Shown here piece by piece: positions 41,026 through 48,363 of a DNA stretch of 64,000 nt. A program made the translations under genes and the position numbers. The stretch comes from a virus: the IMG/VR virus record IMGVR_UViG_3300026484_000236, positions 1-64,000 of that record; one strand, written 5' to 3'. Below the pieces are notes generated by a model. It made no database searches, had not been told where the DNA came from, and saw only the letters and a program-made list of their open reading frames with translations. The stretch's first letter is position 1. Each line of letters starts with the position of its first letter.

Positions 41026-42045
41026 ACCTCCCTTACGTTGATAAATATTTAATAAAAGTTTTCCAATAGTACTTACTAAATGTAAGTTCGGGAACTTTTT
41101 ATTATCTATATCTTGATAGTTCTCTATGATAACGTTTTTGATATCTATGCTAAAATTTTCATCTAGTAACATATTAAAAATATAATCGTAATCTAAATTA
41201 AGATCGCTTTTAGTCGTATCAAGAATTGCCTTATAATATTGAGCAAATTGTGGATCGTTATCAACATTTTCTAAAATTTTAGCAAGATTTTCTTTTGGTT
41301 GAGCTTCGGCATACCCTATAAGATATTTTAATAAATCAAAAATATAATCTTCGTGATTACTAGAACTTTCTAATTCTCCAATATTCATAAGTACTTTATC
41401 TTTAACATTTATTTCAATATTGTTAAGAAGAACTCTCAACCCTTTTTGAATATGTTTATTTACAAATTCCCAAACATAATCTCTATTATATTGAATTTCT
41501 TCTTTATCAAGAACTCCAATAATATAATAAAATGCTTGTTCGGCTTGAATTTCTTTAAAGTTTAACTGCATATTAAAACGAGTTCTTAATGCTGGATCTA
41601 ATTTATGAGGGTGGTTTGTATTTGCTATGAAAGAAACATAACTTTGATATTTTTCCATAAGTCCGTCTTTAAGCATATTCTGTGCTTGTGGACTTAATTT
41701 ATCAGCTTCCTCAATAAGAACAATCTTTTGATTACTTCTACCAGGTTTAGAAACTAACCAAGCTTTTAATTCCTCTACAGCATCAACACCTTTACCAAGT
41801 CTATGAAAATCTTTTGGTTCTTTGATAATACTTTTAACAAGTACATCAGCAAGTGAACTCTTCCCAAAACCACCAGGACCATAGCTTAACACGTTACCTG
41901 GAATAAATTGATTAGTTACTGCATTTGAAAACATTGCTTTGATATCTTCCGGTTTTGCTGGACTACCATTTAAGGTATTTGGAAATACTAATTCCTCTAT
42001 ATTATTAGGCTTATATTTCATAAACCATGCTCTGTTATCTATCAT
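41014..42045 (-). CDS. clamp loader ATPase subunit (RFC small subunit/gp44-like)
   Basis: 343 residues from the ATG at 42045 behind GGGAGTTATGT; an in-frame Met ten codons upstream lies in the preceding gene. Walker A GPGGFGKS (56-63), Walker B KIVLIEEADKL (107-117) and the arginine-finger-type ALRTRF (about 158-163, S/T-R-C-like position) identify an AAA+ clamp loader that would load the sliding clamp for the phage polymerase. The C-terminal helical part is less conserved. No sliding clamp is recognised in this window. Confidence 0.82.
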   Translation of the reverse strand: MIDNRAWFMKYKPNNIEELVFPNTLNGSPAKPEDIKAMFSNAVTNQFIPGNVLSYGPGGFGKSSLADVLVKSIIKEPKDFHRLGKGVDAVEELKAWLVSKPGRSNQKIVLIEEADKLSPQAQNMLKDGLMEKYQSYVSFIANTNHPHKLDPALRTRFNMQLNFKEIQAEQAFYYIIGVLDKEEIQYNRDYVWEFVNKHIQKGLRVLLNNIEINVKDKVLMNIGELESSSNHEDYIFDLLKYLIGYAEAQPKENLAKILENVDNDPQFAQYYKAILDTTKSDLNLDYDYIFNMLLDENFSIDIKNVIIENYQDIDNKKFPNLHLVSTIGKLLLNIYQRKGGIPE

Positions 42046-42254
42046 ACATAACTCCCATCTGGACCAAAAGTACATTTACGATTGGTCTCTTTATTTTTAT
42101 TTTTATTTTTTTGAATTGTAATTTTTAACCAAAAGAAGAAAAATTCTATTTTATCAAAGTCTTCTAAACGACCAACCCAAATATCTAAATATTTAATCTT
42201 ATTGGAAAATACTGCTCGAACCTGTTCTTTAAATGAATATCTAAATTGAAACAT
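42042..42254 (-). CDS. unknown small basic protein, 70 aa
   Basis: Start at 42254 follows AAGGACAATAA; TGA overlaps the clamp loader ATG. Aromatic (KIEFFFFWLKITI) with a Lys/Asn-rich C-terminal region. Tight coupling with the clamp loader gene suggests the pair is regulated together. Function unknown. Confidence 0.55.
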   Translation of the reverse strand: MFQFRYSFKEQVRAVFSNKIKYLDIWVGRLEDFDKIEFFFFWLKITIQKNKNKNKETNRKCTFGPDGSYV

Positions 42255-42263
42255 TTATTGTCC

Positions 42264-42755
42264 TTATTTATATAATTTTTCTTTTGCTATATCATATAAA
42301 GAAACTTCACCAAGTTCTTTAATTACCTTAACTCCATCGATTTCATTTAAAAGGTCTTTATCTTTTAATTGTTCTTCTGTTTCGGCTTCTGTACTAAAGA
42401 AAATAACCTCTTTTCCTTTTTTTGGAATGAGTTTTATTTGCTCCAAATAAAGTTTACGATCATTTACTTTTGGAAGTTTAGCATAAATAAACATCTTAAA
42501 TTCGCATAAACGATCCCAAGTTTCTAAAGCATTTAAGGCATCCGATTTATCAATGAACTCATTTTCTTTTACAGATTTACCATAAAATTTAGAAAGTGTT
42601 TTATAATAACGATTGCCCTCATGAGAATTTATCTTAGTAATTTTATATTTATCAAAATACCAAACCACTTTATGAAAATAATCCTTTGCTTTGATTTTAT
42701 CAAATTTTTTTACTTTACACAGAAATCTAATTTCTTTAATTAAATTTTTAGACAT
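42264..42755 (-). CDS. unknown protein, 163 aa
   Basis: Start at 42755 follows AAAGGAAAAAA. Helical basic N-terminal half, then strand-helix alternation (GKEVIFFSTEAETEEQLKDKD ... GVKVIKELGEV). No family is recognised. Confidence 0.6.
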   Translation of the reverse strand: MSKNLIKEIRFLCKVKKFDKIKAKDYFHKVVWYFDKYKITKINSHEGNRYYKTLSKFYGKSVKENEFIDKSDALNALETWDRLCEFKMFIYAKLPKVNDRKLYLEQIKLIPKKGKEVIFFSTEAETEEQLKDKDLLNEIDGVKVIKELGEVSLYDIAKEKLYK

Positions 42756-42772
42756 TTTTTTCCTTTTATTTA

Positions 42773-43036
42773 TTATACGATGCTGTAACGATTAATTATT
42801 TTTTTTAATCGTTTCTTAATCATTTTACAAGCCACTGTTGGATCATCATCAGTACTAGCTATAATATCGAAATGTTGATCTGGATCCATTTTTAAAGTAC
42901 ATGTCCAAGCAGTACCTTTAAGTTTTAAAGATACGCTTCTAACCGATCCAATATGATCTTCACATAACTGTTGTATACGTAATAAACGATCTTCGTTTGT
43001 TTTTACCTTCTTATCTGTCTTTATTTTTTTACACAT
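42773..43036 (-). CDS. unknown small basic protein, 87 aa
   Basis: Start at 43036 follows AAGGAAAATAA. Lys-rich N-terminus, a beta-rich middle (RSVSLKLKGTAWTCTLKM) and a basic C-terminal helix MIKKRLKKIINRY. It might bind nucleic acid, but no motif is recognised. Confidence 0.55.
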   Translation of the reverse strand: MCKKIKTDKKVKTNEDRLLRIQQLCEDHIGSVRSVSLKLKGTAWTCTLKMDPDQHFDIIASTDDDPTVACKMIKKRLKKIINRYSIV

Positions 43037-43045
43037 TTATTTTCC

Positions 43046-43459
43046 TTATATTGAATAAACTTTAGGTTCTTGAACTTCACCTAAATCATTTAAAAGAATT
43101 TCCACATAATGAAATTCACCATTATCATTTCCTTCGCATTTTTCTAAGAATTCATCCACTTCTTCATTAATATAAAAAAGCTTTTGATTTTTTTCATCCT
43201 TAACCAAATACTTTTCAACTTCCTCTAAATGTTCTGACATTGACAATCCATTGGAATATTGTAATCTATTTTGTCCAGCTATATACATACCAAGAATAGA
43301 AAGATTATAAATATGATTGAGAGCGTCCTTAATTCCTTCGGTAGTATCTTCTTTAAAATCTGGATAATAACCAACGGCTTTTAAAAAAGCTATAAAAGTT
43401 TTGCTGAAATCATTATCACCAAATCTAATACCAACTTTATGAATTTTTAATTCTCTCAT
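43046..43459 (-). CDS. unknown protein, 137 aa, next to gat-queC
   Basis: Start at 43459 follows AAAGGATTGAT, one base after the Gat-QueC stop. Mixed alpha/beta and acidic; GIRFGDNDFSKTFIAFLKAVGY opens it. It lacks the Cys/His motifs of QueD, so I do not call it that. Position suggests a link to the deazaguanine pathway but nothing in the sequence proves it. Confidence 0.55.
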   Translation of the reverse strand: MRELKIHKVGIRFGDNDFSKTFIAFLKAVGYYPDFKEDTTEGIKDALNHIYNLSILGMYIAGQNRLQYSNGLSMSEHLEEVEKYLVKDEKNQKLFYINEEVDEFLEKCEGNDNGEFHYVEILLNDLGEVQEPKVYSI

Positions 43460-43460
43460 A

Positions 43461-44933
43461 TCAATCCTTTATATTTTGATGTATCGCTTCTTTTCGAAGT
43501 AAGCAACTACCACATTCCCCACACGCTTCCCCATTAACTGGATAATAACAACTAAAAGAAATATTAAGTAATTCGCGAAGGGTATCTTCTCCAAATTCTT
43601 TTTTAAATTCTTTTAACATATTAATCTTAGTGCGATTAATATATGGACTAAGTAATTTAACATTATTGAATTGTTTACCACCGTACTTTAACATATTCTC
43701 AGTACTTTCTAACCAAGCGATATTATTATCACCATATACTTGACCATCACTAAGATTTAACCCAAGGCCAACCATAATTAAATAATCTTTTGGATACTCT
43801 TCCAAATAATCAAATTCTTTCTGTGATTGAGCTACTAAAATTTGAGCCATTAAGGTATTTCTAAATGGTACATAAGCTAAAGTATCTTCGGTTTCGGCTT
43901 TATCTCCAACAGCATCTTTATCTAATAATTTAGATTTTTCTCCAGCTACTTCAGAAATATTATTTATAATTCCAGAAATATTTTCTCTATATAAATCAAT
44001 ATTTAAACTTCTAAATATTTTTTTATCTTTTAAATAATCTAAAAAATTATTAGCTGAAGTTATTTCTTCGTTTTCAGCGTTACATCCGTACTCAAAATAA
44101 GTTAACTCGGTTTCTATTTGGTAATCATTATCATCCATAATGACACGATTTAATTTCTTTTCCAAATCAGAAAATATCTTATACGCGTTTAAAACGGAAT
44201 CCATTCCTCCACTAAAAGCTATCTTAAGACTAATGGTCTTGTTCTTTAAAGCTTTCTTTTTTGGAACCATAGCTAAATTTCTACCACTCTTTGTAAAAAT
44301 ATTAGTAGTGCTATAAGTTTTAATACCGTTATGATACCCAATATATTTACCCATACCTTTATCGACCATTTTTACTTCTAAAGTATTCTGATCTATTTCA
44401 ATGTAACTATATAAGCCTTCTAATTTTTTAAAATCTTTTTTTTTAAGAAAAGAAAAAATTTCGGTATCTACTGTAATAATTTGACCAATTTCTTTAACTA
44501 TTTCAGTATCGTTCGAAATAGTTCCATGTACGAAAAATATTTTATCTAAGGTATTATTAAAATATGGGCTTATATTTACATCACCTGCTTCCATTTCTGG
44601 ACGCTGTCGACTAAATAATCCGAAAACAATTTTATGAGGATTAATAATACGATACAAACTATTAAAATTTTTCAAAATATCTTTTTTAATTTCCTTAAAT
44701 GTACTGGCACTAAAATCGTAAGAAACATTTTGTGATCTAGAAGAGTTAAATTTATCAACTCCCTGAATTATTATTAAAACACTATAACCCTCATCTGACC
44801 CAATATTACCACCTTTAATACTTAAAAGTTTTTCAAACTCATCCAAATTATTTAAATAATCATCTTCAAATTTGAATATTTGGGTACTATCGTTGAAAAG
44901 TTTAGTATATTCTTTTACTATAATTTGACACAT
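43461..44933 (-). CDS. Gat-QueC fusion: class II glutaminase-like domain plus 7-cyano-7-deazaguanine synthase domain
   Basis: 490 residues beginning Met-Cys-Gln, so Cys2 is the expected N-terminal nucleophile of a class II glutamine amidotransferase domain (about 1-225, with VHGTISNDTEIVKE like the N-G-E-I-x-N strand of asparagine synthetase). The QueC part follows: PP-loop SGGMDS at 241-246, VPFRNTLMAQIL, GLGLNLSDGQVYGDN, and the zinc cysteines Cys462, Cys471, Cys474, Cys477 in NGEACGECGSCLLRKEA. QueC makes preQ0; Gat-QueC fusions have been reported in phages whose DNA carries amide- or amidine-type 7-deazaguanines. It should act with QueE and DpdA. Start follows AAGGAAGTAAA. Confidence 0.85.
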   Translation of the reverse strand: MCQIIVKEYTKLFNDSTQIFKFEDDYLNNLDEFEKLLSIKGGNIGSDEGYSVLIIIQGVDKFNSSRSQNVSYDFSASTFKEIKKDILKNFNSLYRIINPHKIVFGLFSRQRPEMEAGDVNISPYFNNTLDKIFFVHGTISNDTEIVKEIGQIITVDTEIFSFLKKKDFKKLEGLYSYIEIDQNTLEVKMVDKGMGKYIGYHNGIKTYSTTNIFTKSGRNLAMVPKKKALKNKTISLKIAFSGGMDSVLNAYKIFSDLEKKLNRVIMDDNDYQIETELTYFEYGCNAENEEITSANNFLDYLKDKKIFRSLNIDLYRENISGIINNISEVAGEKSKLLDKDAVGDKAETEDTLAYVPFRNTLMAQILVAQSQKEFDYLEEYPKDYLIMVGLGLNLSDGQVYGDNNIAWLESTENMLKYGGKQFNNVKLLSPYINRTKINMLKEFKKEFGEDTLRELLNISFSCYYPVNGEACGECGSCLLRKEAIHQNIKD

Positions 44934-44942
44934 TTTACTTCC

Positions 44943-45248
44943 TTATAATTCTATTTTTTTAAATTTATCCGTATCCCATACAGTAAATTTAATTGGATAA
45001 TTTAAAGACATTGTTATATGAGTCATCATTCTAGGACTAACGAAATCGAAAACAACTTTATCATCACCATCCCAAATGTTCTCGATCAGTGATCCTAATG
45101 TATCCTCTGGACTTTTACCAAGATCTGGTAATTCAATTTTTATCCAGTTTTCTCCGGTTATGTACTCCGTAATAAGATTACTAAGCTTTTGGTACATTTG
45201 TGCTTTCTCTGCTTCTGAAGTACTTTCAAAATATAATTCGAATATCAT
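44943..45248 (-). CDS. unknown acidic protein, 101 aa
   Basis: Start at 45248 follows AAAGGAAATGAA. Acidic alpha/beta protein (DGDDKVVFDFVSPRMM). It directly precedes gat-queC with nine bases between. No family is recognised. Confidence 0.55.
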   Translation of the reverse strand: MIFELYFESTSEAEKAQMYQKLSNLITEYITGENWIKIELPDLGKSPEDTLGSLIENIWDGDDKVVFDFVSPRMMTHITMSLNYPIKFTVWDTDKFKKIEL

Positions 45249-45262
45249 TTCATTTCCTTTTT

Positions 45263-45430
45263 TTATTTTAAATTTTTTGTCGCTAAGTATTCTATTAAGT
45301 ACTTAGCATAATCAACTACTAATTCATTTCCGAAAAAAATAAAAGATTTCTCTTTGTTTTCAACAGCTATGTTATATTTAGCAACTAAAATATCGAATTC
45401 TTTTTTCGTTATTTCCTTTTCTATTGACAT
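45263..45430 (-). CDS. small protein, 55 aa
   Basis: ATG at 45430 follows TAAGGTAAAAAC and overlaps the end of the secreted-protein gene. A Lys/Glu-rich helix (MSIEKEITKKEFDILVAKY) is followed by SFIFFGNELVVDYAKYLIEYL. The frame is short but fills the gap cleanly and has a ribosome binding site. Function unknown. Confidence 0.5.
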   Translation of the reverse strand: MSIEKEITKKEFDILVAKYNIAVENKEKSFIFFGNELVVDYAKYLIEYLATKNLK

Positions 45431-45693
45431 GTTTTTACCTTAGAAATTATCAGTGTTTTATCATTTATTTTATATGTCTTATTTTCAAAAACCTGAACTA
45501 AATTTCCAGCTCGTCCTTGAGAGTATCTTTGCCAAACATAACCATCAATACAATAAGTGTATATATACGCAGTGCTTGACCACAAACCAAAACTGTCAAC
45601 GATATTCTTATTTATTAAAGTAACTTCTTTAACATACGAAGTTTCTGCAAAAGTAGAAACCACTAATAAACATAATACCAATATTTTTTTCAT
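45421..45693 (-). CDS. small secreted protein, 90 aa
   Basis: MKKILVLCLLVVSTFAETSY is a classical signal peptide with likely cleavage after TFA. The mature part is about 74 residues with two cysteines (YTYCIDGYVW and KVKTC at the end) that could form a disulfide in the periplasm. Phage-encoded periplasmic proteins often act in superinfection exclusion or lysis control; the sequence does not decide. Start follows AAGGAAAAAT. Confidence 0.65.
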   Translation of the reverse strand: MKKILVLCLLVVSTFAETSYVKEVTLINKNIVDSFGLWSSTAYIYTYCIDGYVWQRYSQGRAGNLVQVFENKTYKINDKTLIISKVKTCQ

Positions 45694-45706
45694 ATTTTTC
45701 CTTTAA

Positions 45707-45994
45707 TTAAGATGTAAAAGAATACATTAATTCTTCATCAAGTAATTTAGCTTCGTATTCAAATGAATAATTTAAATTTAAACATTCTACTATGGAAACA
45801 AAGTTATTTCCAAATGGTACTTTATCACTTAAATCAATTAACATTTCTCTTAAATCTACTGGTTCTATTTCTTTAATATTATCTCTCCAATCAAGAATAA
45901 TATAAAAAATATTTTTAACTCCATTAAAAGAAGAATACCAATATCTTCCTTTAATTCGACGCAAATCTTTAAGAGTTATTTCGGATATTGTCAT
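45707..45994 (-). CDS. unknown small protein, 95 aa
   Basis: Start at 45994 follows GGAGGTTAAA. Alpha/beta with KGRYWYSSFNGVKNIFYIILDW in the first half and an acidic second half. No family is recognised. Confidence 0.55.
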   Translation of the reverse strand: MTISEITLKDLRRIKGRYWYSSFNGVKNIFYIILDWRDNIKEIEPVDLREMLIDLSDKVPFGNNFVSIVECLNLNYSFEYEAKLLDEELMYSFTS

Positions 45995-45995
45995 T

Positions 45996-46229
45996 TTAAC
46001 CTCCTAGTATATCAGCTAATCTATAATTTTGAGCACGTTTGTAAGTTTTAAAGAAAATATAACCTCTTTTTTTTAAAAGTTTTTTTTCTTCCTTATTTTT
46101 TATTTCGTGTACATATCCATGATTAGCGAAATCTTTTTCATTATCTACCCCATCACCAATATAAAATCTTTTTTTAATAATTTTATCTGGTTTGATAATT
46201 AACCCATCCTCGGTAAATTTAGTTTTCAT
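45996..46229 (-). CDS. unknown small basic protein, 77 aa
   Basis: Lys-rich, with a KNKEEKKLLKKRGYIFFKTYKRA stretch. Start at 46229 overlaps the end of the DHH phosphoesterase gene by 11 bases and has only a weak ribosome binding site, so it probably depends on coupled translation. Function unknown. Confidence 0.5.
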   Translation of the reverse strand: MKTKFTEDGLIIKPDKIIKKRFYIGDGVDNEKDFANHGYVHEIKNKEEKKLLKKRGYIFFKTYKRAQNYRLADILGG

Positions 46230-47193
46230 TTACTGAGTCTTTGTTTAATAATAAAGTACTTAACAGATTTAAATCACCTTTAAATCCGCATGCGTTTCTA
46301 TGACCCCCACCACCATAAGCTTTGGCAATTAATGAAACGTCTGGTAAATCGTTTATGCTGCGAAGGCTAAAAACTACTTCACCGGTTTCTAGAATAAAAT
46401 ACATACATGCTGGTTTTTGATATTTAAGACATATATTATTTCCAATTTCGGAAATATTTTCAGTAGCATTTAACATAAGTACTTCTATATCTCCAAACCA
46501 AACAGATTTTAATTTGTCTATTTTAATTTTGGAATTAACCATACTTTCTGTTTTCTCCAAAAGAATTTTACCAATTTCAATAATATTCTCTAATTCTAGA
46601 TATTGGCAAACCGTTAAGAAAGCATTTATTTCTACTTCTTCGGAAGAATAATAAATATTTTTCTTATAAATTTTATTTTTTTGACGATCTATTGCCATTC
46701 GTAACCCTTCCGAAAATTCTTTCGATTGTGAAAGTTTCCATTCCCAAAGATCACGATCCTGAATATATTGAATAAATTCAAATGGAATAATATCCCCAAT
46801 TTCATCTAATTCTGTTCTAACGTGTTCCCAAGTTAGCATTGCTCCTGATTTAGACATATCGAAGATAAGATCTAAATTGGTAATATTTTCTAAACCTTGA
46901 AGATCAGCTTCGGAAGTTTTATGATGATCTATAATCATAACATTTTCAAACCAATCACAAACTTCTAAAATTTGAGTTTTATCTAAGCTAAAATCCAGAA
47001 AGACTAAGTCAGTGCATTTTTTTTCATCTTCTGTTAAATTTTTCATGAACTCTTCTTTAGCTGGTTCACCATGTTGAATGGCTTTATATATCATGTTAAC
47101 GCCAAGTTCTTCTAACATACTATAAGAAGCGGCTGCCCCGAGGCCATCCACGCAATTTTTATGATATACTACTAATGTTTTTAACGTTTTCAT
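46219..47193 (-). CDS. DHH/DHHA1 phosphoesterase (oligoribonuclease NrnB-like)
   Basis: 324 residues from the ATG at 47193 behind GGAGGCTTAAT; an upstream in-frame Met lies in the preceding gene. VVYHKNCVDGLGAA (11-17) is the first metal motif, VFLDFS the second, MIIDHHKTSE (88-93) the DHH triad, and AYGGGGHRNACGF the DHHA1 substrate loop. The family degrades short RNA or DNA oligonucleotides or cyclic dinucleotide products. It could clear oligonucleotides or counter nucleotide-signalling defences; which is not shown. Confidence 0.82.
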   Translation of the reverse strand: MKTLKTLVVYHKNCVDGLGAAASYSMLEELGVNMIYKAIQHGEPAKEEFMKNLTEDEKKCTDLVFLDFSLDKTQILEVCDWFENVMIIDHHKTSEADLQGLENITNLDLIFDMSKSGAMLTWEHVRTELDEIGDIIPFEFIQYIQDRDLWEWKLSQSKEFSEGLRMAIDRQKNKIYKKNIYYSSEEVEINAFLTVCQYLELENIIEIGKILLEKTESMVNSKIKIDKLKSVWFGDIEVLMLNATENISEIGNNICLKYQKPACMYFILETGEVVFSLRSINDLPDVSLIAKAYGGGGHRNACGFKGDLNLLSTLLLNKDSVNEN

Positions 47194-47194
47194 A

Positions 47195-47425
47195 TTAAGC
47201 CTCCAAAGCTTGTTTGCATAAATCATAATCTTCTTGTGTTAAAAGATTATCTCCACATTTAGGACATGGTTGTCCAACTACATAATTCTCGAATAAAATA
47301 TCATCATTTACGTAATCGCATTTTGGATTATCACATCGTAAACCTTTTATTTCGATTACAGTTTTTTTTAATATTCCTGGTTGAAAAACTTCTAAAAACT
47401 TTCCAAATTTAAACGGTATTACCAT
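47195..47425 (-). CDS. zinc-ribbon protein, 76 aa
   Basis: Two cysteine pairs, LRCDNPKCDY and QPCPKCGDN, form a zinc ribbon after a short beta-rich N-terminus. The C-terminal helix is acidic. It may bind RNA polymerase or nucleic acid. Start follows AAAAAGGATAAAA; the stop is followed at once by the DHH gene. Confidence 0.6.
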   Translation of the reverse strand: MVIPFKFGKFLEVFQPGILKKTVIEIKGLRCDNPKCDYVNDDILFENYVVGQPCPKCGDNLLTQEDYDLCKQALEA

Positions 47426-47454
47426 TTTTATCCTTTTTAATTTTTAAGAAAAAA

Positions 47455-47478
47455 AAGAAGAGATTATAATCTCTTCTT
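47455..47478 (-). terminator. strong intrinsic terminator
   Basis: On the minus strand AAGAAGAGATTA pairs with TAATCTCTTCTT and is followed by eight T in all. It is the most canonical intrinsic terminator in the window and lies directly after a nine-codon minigene. Confidence 0.8.
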
Positions 47479-47480
47479 GA

Positions 47481-47510
47481 TTAGCATCCTGGTGTAATAT
47501 CTGTTCCCAT
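47481..47510 (-). CDS. nine-codon minigene MGTDITPGC
   Basis: A strong ribosome binding site (GGAGG, ten bases before the ATG) precedes a reading frame of nine codons ending TAA, three bases before the terminator. It may be a leader peptide or simply ribosome protection of an RNA end. A six-codon minigene (MGIEGI, 60861-60881) with a ribosome binding site sits before the plus-strand terminator at 60882. Confidence 0.35.
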   Translation of the reverse strand: MGTDITPGC

Positions 47511-47567
47511 AAAACACCTCCATTTTTATTTAAATTTGAGATTATCCTTGTTTTCTTACGTCCTCAA

Positions 47568-47625
47568 TAACGACAAGAAAACACGAAGATAAAAATAAAT
47601 ACATATTCGGTATTTATTTATCTTC
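47568..47625 (-). terminator. long hairpin followed by CTTGTCGTTA
   Basis: On the minus strand a roughly 16-bp stem (GAAGATAAATAAATAC with one mismatch in the partner) at 47625-47585 is followed by TTTTCTTGTCGTTA. That sequence is itself in a second possible hairpin (GTTTTCTT with AAGAAAAC). It is the third hairpin-plus-TGTCGTTA element. Confidence 0.55.
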
Positions 47626-47627
47626 TC

Positions 47628-47646
47628 GATTATAAGATATCTATAC
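47628..47646 (-). promoter_or_regulatory. promoter-like GTATAGATATCTTATAATC motif
   Basis: Same 19 bases as at 40030-40048. It lies after the nuclease gene at 47657-48355 and would start a short transcript of about 170 bases through the minigene to the terminator at 47455. Confidence 0.45.
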
Positions 47647-47656
47647 TTAACGATAG

Positions 47657-48355
47657 TTATTTTAAAGTACTCTTACTCAGAATTTTTTCTATTTTATTAA
47701 AATCTTTATATGAAATTCTAATAAGATTAATATTGTTTTTTTTACAATATATATCTTTCTCTTTATCTCTAAAACAGGTTTCTTTAAATCCCTTTTCACC
47801 ACCAAAATAATTTATTGGTTTAAAATGTTGGATACCATCGTACTCAATAACGGTATCCAAATCTTTTAAATAAAAATCAAAACGATATTTTTTAAATAAA
47901 TTATATTCTCTTAAATATTCTATATTATTTTCTTCTAAAAATTCTTTAATTCTTTCTTCCCCTTTGCTTTTTTTACCACAAATTGGACAACCATTCCCTT
48001 GTTTGTGATCATTTGGTTTTTGAAAAAAACTACCGTGTTCTGGACAAATAATTTCTACTTTTGTTTTATTATTTATGTAATTAACCTTACTGTAATCGTA
48101 TTTATTTCCATGAACATTTTTAAAATCTTTTATAATTTCCAATTGGGTTAAGGTATTATCTTTATAAAAACATTCCCGGCATCTCTTACCCATTTTATGA
48201 TATTTTGGATATACTAAAAAACTTCCATGTTCTGGACATATTATTTCTATCTTAGTATTATTATTAATATAATTAACTTTCGAATAGTCATATTTATCCC
48301 CATGAACTTCTTTAAACCAGTTTAAAACCTCTTCTAGTTTTAATTTTCTAGGCAC
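47657..48355 (-). CDS. homing-endonuclease-like protein: two zinc-ribbon modules plus Vsr/EDxHD-like nuclease domain
   Basis: 232 residues starting with GTG at 48355. Two modules with K-Y-D-Y-S-K-V-N-Y-I-N-N, E-I-I-C-P-E-H-G-S-F and C-x2-C ends are followed by FDFYLKDLDTVIEYDGIQHFKP and the Lys-rich C-terminus. It follows recJ directly, while a close relative (50112-50810) precedes recJ. The first module lacks one half of a C-x2-C pair variation (KRCRECF). Confidence 0.75.
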   Translation of the reverse strand: MPRKLKLEEVLNWFKEVHGDKYDYSKVNYINNNTKIEIICPEHGSFLVYPKYHKMGKRCRECFYKDNTLTQLEIIKDFKNVHGNKYDYSKVNYINNKTKVEIICPEHGSFFQKPNDHKQGNGCPICGKKSKGEERIKEFLEENNIEYLREYNLFKKYRFDFYLKDLDTVIEYDGIQHFKPINYFGGEKGFKETCFRDKEKDIYCKKNNINLIRISYKDFNKIEKILSKSTLK

Positions 48356-48363
48356 GATTATTC

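Noticed and set aside
43046-43459. QueD (6-carboxytetrahydropterin synthase) beside gat-queC
   Set aside because: The zinc histidines and the catalytic Cys motif of QueD are absent; only position would support it.
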